A DNA stretch of 64,000 nt from Bradyrhizobium sp. 139 (GTDB lineage: Bacteria > Pseudomonadota > Alphaproteobacteria > Rhizobiales > Xanthobacteraceae), in contig NZ_JADPKS010000154.1 of assembly GCF_023074175.1 (NCBI RefSeq), positions 62,001-126,000 of the forward strand, in the 5' to 3' direction. The position numbers and the translations under genes were made by a program. The notes under the pieces were generated by a model, which worked only from the letters and a program-made list of their open reading frames with translations, searched no databases and was not told the origin of the DNA. This document shows, in pieces, positions 60,288-64,000 of the stretch (its first letter is position 1; each line of letters starts with the position of its first letter).

Positions 60288-60363
60288 GATTGTCAATAAT
60301 CTGGTTGCTGTGGGGGACGTCAGGCCAGAAACCGATCGGTTTACGCCTATCTTATTGACAATC
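60288..60363. promoter_or_regulatory. 12-base inverted repeat and divergent promoters (likely GntR operators)
   Basis: GATTGTCAATAA (60288-60299) and TTATTGACAATC (60352-60363) are perfect inverse copies, 52 bases apart. Each contains TTGACA reading outward, a perfect -35 hexamer: plus strand at 60355-60360 toward the dehydratase, minus strand at the mirrored position toward the gntR gene. Regulator binding at each arm would block one promoter; looping between arms is possible. Confidence 0.6.
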
Positions 60364-60413
60364 GAGGGGCAGCCTGTACCACAATGGCAAGGTAGCAAGT
60401 TAGATGGAGTGGC

Positions 60414-62147
60414 ATGATGACGAGTGGCTTGCGCAAAGGGCTGACGAGCTATGGCGATGCCGGCTTCTCGCTGTTCCTGCGCAAGGCGTTCATCAAGGCC
60501 ATGGGCTATTCCGACGACGCGCTGGAGCGCCCGATCGTCGGCATCACCAACACCTATAGCGACTACAATCCCTGCCACGGCAACGTGCCGCAGATCATCG
60601 AAGCGGCGAAGCGCGGCGTGATGCTGTCCGGCGCGATGCCGTTCGTGTTCCCGACCATCTCGATCGCCGAGAGCTTTGCGCATCCGACCTCGATGTATCT
60701 GCGCAATCTGATGGCGATGGATACCGAGGAGATGATCCGGGCGCAGCCGATGGATTCGGTGATCGTGATCGGCGGCTGTGACAAGACTCTTCCTGCGCAG
60801 GTGATGGCGGCGATCAGCGCCGATCTGCCGACTGTGGTCATTCCGGTCGGGCCGATGGTGGTCGGCCATCATCAGGGTGAGGTGTTAGGGGCCTGCACCG
60901 ATTGCCGCCGTCTGTGGGGCCAGTATCGCGCCGGCGAAATGGATGATGCCGAGATCGAAGCGGTCAATGGCCGCCTCGCGCCGTCGGTCGGCACCTGCAT
61001 GGTGATGGGCACGGCCTCGACCATGGCCTGCATGATTGAAGCCATGGGCCTGTCGCTGCCGATGAGCGCGACCATCCCGGCGCCGCATGCCGAACGCTTT
61101 CGCCTGGCCGAAGCCAGCGGCAGGGTTGCCGCCGAGATGGCCAAGACCAAGGGTCCGAAGCCGAGTGAGCTGCTGACTCCGGCCTCGTTCAGGAACGCGC
61201 AGGTCGTGCTCCAGGCGATCGGCGGCTCGACCAATGGCCTGATCCATTTGACGGCGATGGCGCACCGCTCGCCTCATCGCCTCGATCTCGGGGTGTTCGA
61301 CCAGATCGGCCGCGAGGTGCCGGTGCTGATCGACCTCAAGCCGTCCGGCGAACACTATATGGAGCATTTCCACCACGCCGGCGGCGTGCCGAAATTGCTG
61401 GCGCAGCTCGGCGATCTCGTCGATCTCGACGCGCAGACCATCAGCGGCCAGACGCTGCGCGATGTCGTCGCGAATGCGGAGGACGTGCCGGGCCAGGATG
61501 CGATCCGTCCGCGCGACAATCCGATCAAGAAGGAAGGCGGGCTTGCCGTCCTGCACGGCAACCTCGCGCCGCGTGGTGCCGTCATCAAGCAATCGGCCGC
61601 GAGCCCCAAGCTGTTGCAGCACACGGGGCGCGCGGTGGTGTTCGAATCCGTCGAGGACATGACCCTGCGGGTCGACCATCCCGATCTCGACGTGAACTCT
61701 GATGACGTGCTGGTGCTGCGCAACGCCGGCCCGAAGGGCGCGCCCGGCATGCCGGAGGCGGGCTATCTGCCGATCCCGAAGAAGCTCGCGCGCGGCGGCA
61801 CCAAGGACATGGTGCGCATTTCGGATGCGCGCATGAGCGGCACCGCGTTCGGCACAATCGTGCTTCATATCACGCCGGAATCCGCCGTCGGTGGGCCGCT
61901 CGCGCTGGTGAAGAACGGCGACATGATCCGGCTGGATGTTGCCAAGCGCAGCATCGAGCTGCTGGTCGAAGCTGCCGAGCTGGAGCGTCGGCGCGCCGCA
62001 TTGAAGCCGGCGGCTGCGCCGGACGAGGCGCGGCGCGGCTACGCCTGGCTGTTCAACGAAACTATCATGCAGGCCGACGAAGGCTGCGACTTCGATTTCA
62101 TGCAGAGGACTGGGAAGCAGACTGAGCAGAATACTGAGAAGGGGTGA
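60414..62147 (+). CDS. IlvD/EDD-family dehydratase (probable sugar-acid dehydratase)
   Basis: A 577-residue Fe-S dehydratase of the dihydroxy-acid/6-phosphogluconate/sugar-acid dehydratase family. The cluster cysteines are Cys54 (YNPCHGN), Cys122 (GGCDKT) and Cys194 (VGTCMVMGTAST). The C-terminal domain carries the substrate and Mg region (LRNAGPKGAPGMPEAGYLPIP in part; RISDARMSGTAFG). The context of a FadR-type regulator, uronate dehydrogenase and lactonase argues for a sugar acid such as an aldarate or aldonate rather than valine-isoleucine synthesis. TGGAG precedes two consecutive ATGs (60414, 60417). The extreme C-terminus (QRTGKQTEQNTEKG) leads straight into a truncated dctP, so its last residues may be altered by the deletion. 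Confidence 0.9.
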   Translation: MMTSGLRKGLTSYGDAGFSLFLRKAFIKAMGYSDDALERPIVGITNTYSDYNPCHGNVPQIIEAAKRGVMLSGAMPFVFPTISIAESFAHPTSMYLRNLMAMDTEEMIRAQPMDSVIVIGGCDKTLPAQVMAAISADLPTVVIPVGPMVVGHHQGEVLGACTDCRRLWGQYRAGEMDDAEIEAVNGRLAPSVGTCMVMGTASTMACMIEAMGLSLPMSATIPAPHAERFRLAEASGRVAAEMAKTKGPKPSELLTPASFRNAQVVLQAIGGSTNGLIHLTAMAHRSPHRLDLGVFDQIGREVPVLIDLKPSGEHYMEHFHHAGGVPKLLAQLGDLVDLDAQTISGQTLRDVVANAEDVPGQDAIRPRDNPIKKEGGLAVLHGNLAPRGAVIKQSAASPKLLQHTGRAVVFESVEDMTLRVDHPDLDVNSDDVLVLRNAGPKGAPGMPEAGYLPIPKKLARGGTKDMVRISDARMSGTAFGTIVLHITPESAVGGPLALVKNGDMIRLDVAKRSIELLVEAAELERRRAALKPAAAPDEARRGYAWLFNETIMQADEGCDFDFMQRTGKQTEQNTEKG

Positions 62148-62160
62148 CGAACCACCCGAA

Positions 62161-63038
62161 CGAGCGCTCAGACCGCTAAAGCGGCGGGCGGGCGATCTCT
62201 TTGCCGACAAGCTCAAGGAATTGAGCAAAGGCACCATGATCATCGACCAGTATCCGGGCGCGCAGCTCGGGCAGGAGCCGCAGGTGCTCCAGCTCGTGAA
62301 GGCCGGCGACATCGAATTCGCGATCATCTCCTCGGCCAACACCGCAACGATCTCGCCGCAGGCCGGCGTGATGTCGCTGCACTATTTGTTCCGCGACGCG
62401 AACCACGTGATCAAGGGGCTTGCCGATCCCCGCGTGTTCGAAGCGCTCAAGACCATGATCGACGAGACCACGCAAGGCCTGCACGTGATCGCAACGGGCT
62501 CGCAGGGCGTGCGTCACATGTACTCCAAGAAGGAGATCCACAATGTCGGCGACATCAAGGGGCTGAAGATCCGGGTCCAGGCGACCGCGACCGAGGACAC
62601 CATGTTCCCGGCCTACGCCGCCCAGACCGTGCACATGCCGTTCGGCAGCGTCTACACCTCGCTGCAGACCGGCGTGGTCGATGTCGCCGAGAACAGCATC
62701 AACGTCTACCTCGTCAACAAGCACTACGAGGTGGCGCCGAGCACGGGGCCAACAACGCGCTGGTGTTCATCTCCGACAAGCTCTGGCAGAGCCTGTCGGC
62801 CGAGCAGAAGCAGTGGGTCCAGGCCGCGGCCAACGAGGTCAGCACGAAAGAGCCGGCGAAGGCGTTCGACCTCGAGCGCACCGCGGCCGAGAAGCTGAAG
62901 AAGATGGGCGTCAAGATCGTCGACAACGTCGACAAGAAGAGTTTCACGGCAATCGCCGACCCCTATCTCGACAAGCTCGCCAAGGAGCTCGGCCCGCACG
63001 CCGAGAAGGTCAAGGACCTGATCCGGTCGATCAATTAA
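62161..63038 (+). pseudogene. decayed TRAP dctP: 5' end missing and frameshifted
   Basis: From 62161 one frame reads RRAGDLFADKLKELSKGT then MIIDQYPGAQLGQEP, the DctP region normally about 50 residues into the precursor, so the signal peptide and first strand are lost; there is no start codon with an SD. The frame runs through LKIRVQATATEDTMFPAY and the signature FGSVYTSLQTGVVDVAENS to HYEVAP at about 62738. The next family-like residues, EHGANNALVFISDKLWQSL, are in another frame from 62739, so a short deletion has shifted the frame. The rest runs to the stop at 63036-63038. Joined to the end of the dehydratase gene, it was probably the next gene of that operon. Confidence 0.85.
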
Positions 63039-63039
63039 G

Positions 63040-63208
63040 TGCTTGCGGCCATCCTTCGAGACGCCCGCCCTCCGGCAGGCCCTCAGGATGAGGTTGCGTT
63101 TCGCGGTGAGACTTTAGACCCTCATGGTGAGGAGCCCGCCAAAGCGGGCGTCTCGAACCATGCAGGCCGAGCACGATCGGCAGCTTCCTAGCTGTCACAT
63201 GCGATAGC
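63040..63208 (-). repeat. long inverted repeat D, copy 2
   Basis: Reverse-orientation copy of 59316-59481, identical over long runs. It begins two bases after the dctP remnant's stop codon and ends about 60 bases before recognisable dctM sequence, that is, in the place of dctQ and most of dctM. Confidence 0.8.
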
Positions 63209-63229
63209 TCCGGGACGACGGGGAAGTAA

Positions 63230-63493
63230 ATGGCCATCGCCGACAAACTGCTGGTGCAACGGCAACGTCACTCGCCTTACGGGCTCGTGCTGCTGATGGC
63301 CTCGAAGTTCGTCGGCATCAGTTTTGCCAAGGCGTTACGCGCCGCGTTGCCGATCTATCTGGTGTTCCTGGCCACCATCGCGTTCGCAATCTACTTCCCG
63401 AGCGTGGTGCTGTGGCTGCCGCAGCACGTGCTGCCGGAATCGGTCGGCTGCTTCAAGTCGCCGGCGGGGACAGGCTACATCTGTCCGAAATGA
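63230..63493 (+). pseudogene. 3' remnant of a TRAP large permease gene (dctM)
   Basis: The frame encodes 87 residues. From about residue 16 on, SPYGLVLLMASKFVGISFAKAL, ALPIYLVFLATIAFAIYFP, VLWLPQHVLPESVGCFKSP and the end GTGYICPK (each in part) match the C-terminal end of DctM proteins, including the P-Y-G-L motif of the last conserved loop. About 350 upstream residues are missing. It is followed within ten bases by the stop of the convergent enoyl-CoA hydratase gene. Confidence 0.75.
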
Positions 63494-63503
63494 GGGCTTG
63501 CAG

Positions 63504-64000
63504 CTATTTCCCATTGCTCGTGAATTTCTTCACGGCGATGCGAAACTCTTCTGTGTTCATCGCCATGATGATCTTGTGCTCCTCGGCATCGAGCTGCTGC
63601 TTCACCGGCGTGGTGGCAGCCTGGTAGACCAGCGACTTCGTGCCGGCGATCGCCGCAGGCGGGTTCTGCGCAAGGCGCTCTGCGAGCTTGCGTGTGGCCG
63701 GCTTTAGCTCCGCGGCGGGAACGACCTTCGCAACCAGGCCCCATTCATAGGCCTGTTGCGCGGTAAAATTGTCCTCGGATAGGAAGATCTGGAGCGCACG
63801 TCGTGATCCGACCGTACCGACGATCCCGACCGTCGAGCCGCCGTCCGGCGACACCCCGATCTTGGCATAAGCCGGCGTGAACCTGGCGTCGTCCGCGGCA
63901 ATGCAGAGGTCGGTGACGAAGGCGAGGCCCATGCCGGCGCCTGCGGCCGAGCCGTGGACGCTCGACAACGAGATCTTCGGCATGCGCCGGATGATCTCGA
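63504..64000 (-). CDS. enoyl-CoA hydratase/isomerase family protein, partial (N-terminus outside window)
   Basis: The minus-strand frame is open to the window edge and gives the C-terminal ~165 residues of a crotonase-fold protein. The oxyanion-hole region reads SVHGSAAGAGMGLAFVTDLCIA in part, followed by RFTPAYAKIGVSPDGGSTV, where the usual catalytic acid position has Asp in S-P-D-G-G-S. The C-terminal helices (TRKLAERLAQNPPAAIAGTK) are typical. The ATG at 63983 is internal to the fold, so the true start lies beyond base 64000. It differs from the other crotonase in this window. Confidence 0.88.
   Translation of the reverse strand, partial: EIIRRMPKISLSSVHGSAAGAGMGLAFVTDLCIAADDARFTPAYAKIGVSPDGGSTVGIVGTVGSRRALQIFLSEDNFTAQQAYEWGLVAKVVPAAELKPATRKLAERLAQNPPAAIAGTKSLVYQAATTPVKQQLDAEEHKIIMAMNTEEFRIAVKKFTSNGK

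Overview
The window is about 64 kb of high-GC DNA with dense operons, several palindromic intergenic repeat families and many short GGAG-type ribosome binding sites. The gene content (two complete TRAP transporters, CaiB-type CoA transferase, DUF1236 protein, single-domain globin/NasC nitrate operon, GGAAC-N16/17-CGTT stress promoters) points to an alphaproteobacterium of the Bradyrhizobium type. It reads as chromosomal DNA. I see no rRNA, tRNA, insertion sequence, phage gene or CRISPR array.

Layout. 1-3.6 kb: tail of a trans-aconitate methyltransferase gene, then a TRAP transporter with a fused DctQM permease. 3.7-5.7 kb: an alkylsulfatase-type metallo-beta-lactamase protein. 5.8-15.7 kb: a carbohydrate-leaning block with a GT4 glycosyltransferase behind a candidate EcfG promoter, an ABC exporter, a glycogen-debranching-type glucosidase, a PRC-barrel protein, an MFS transporter, a DUF2236/MpaB protein and a glycogen synthase. 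15.9-24.9 kb: CoA transferase, a five-gene oligopeptide-type ABC importer, a zinc alcohol dehydrogenase and a beta-decarboxylating dehydrogenase. 25-31 kb: small exported proteins, an enoyl-CoA hydratase, an L,D-transpeptidase remnant, an overlapping LysR/XRE regulator pair, CcdA, and a 26-residue membrane ORF. 31.2-36.5 kb: a second TRAP transporter (dctP, dctQ, dctM), a serine hydrolase and an intradiol dioxygenase.

The centrepiece is 36.5-49.1 kb, a nitrate assimilation region. On the minus strand lie a formate/nitrite-type channel and a fused PP2C phosphatase/Ser-Thr kinase with a C-terminal membrane anchor. On the plus strand lie nrtABC and then narK-globin-Flp-nasC. A 68-bp gapless block with two NtrC-like sites is repeated upstream of nrtA and narK. 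Sigma-54-like promoters lie downstream of each copy, and a consensus sigma-54 site faces the other way toward the channel gene, so one enhancer could serve both divergent promoters. Both nrtA and narK leaders share a 13-nt element able to form a hexaloop hairpin, a possible NasT-type antitermination target.

49.4-57.3 kb: aldo/keto reductase, EamA transporter, a zinc-type dehydrogenase, and an Lrp regulator divergent from a homodimeric PDH-E1-like (MdeB-like) enzyme, followed by an aldehyde dehydrogenase. 57.4-63.5 kb: an apparent uronate/sugar-acid module (SMP-30 lactonase, uronate dehydrogenase, GntR regulator, IlvD/EDD dehydratase). It ends in a decayed TRAP transporter: dctP lacks its 5' end and carries a frameshift, dctQ is gone, and only the tail of dctM remains. 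A ~168-bp repeat occurs in inverted orientation on both sides of this segment, one copy sitting where dctQ and most of dctM should be. The window ends inside an enoyl-CoA hydratase-family gene on the minus strand.
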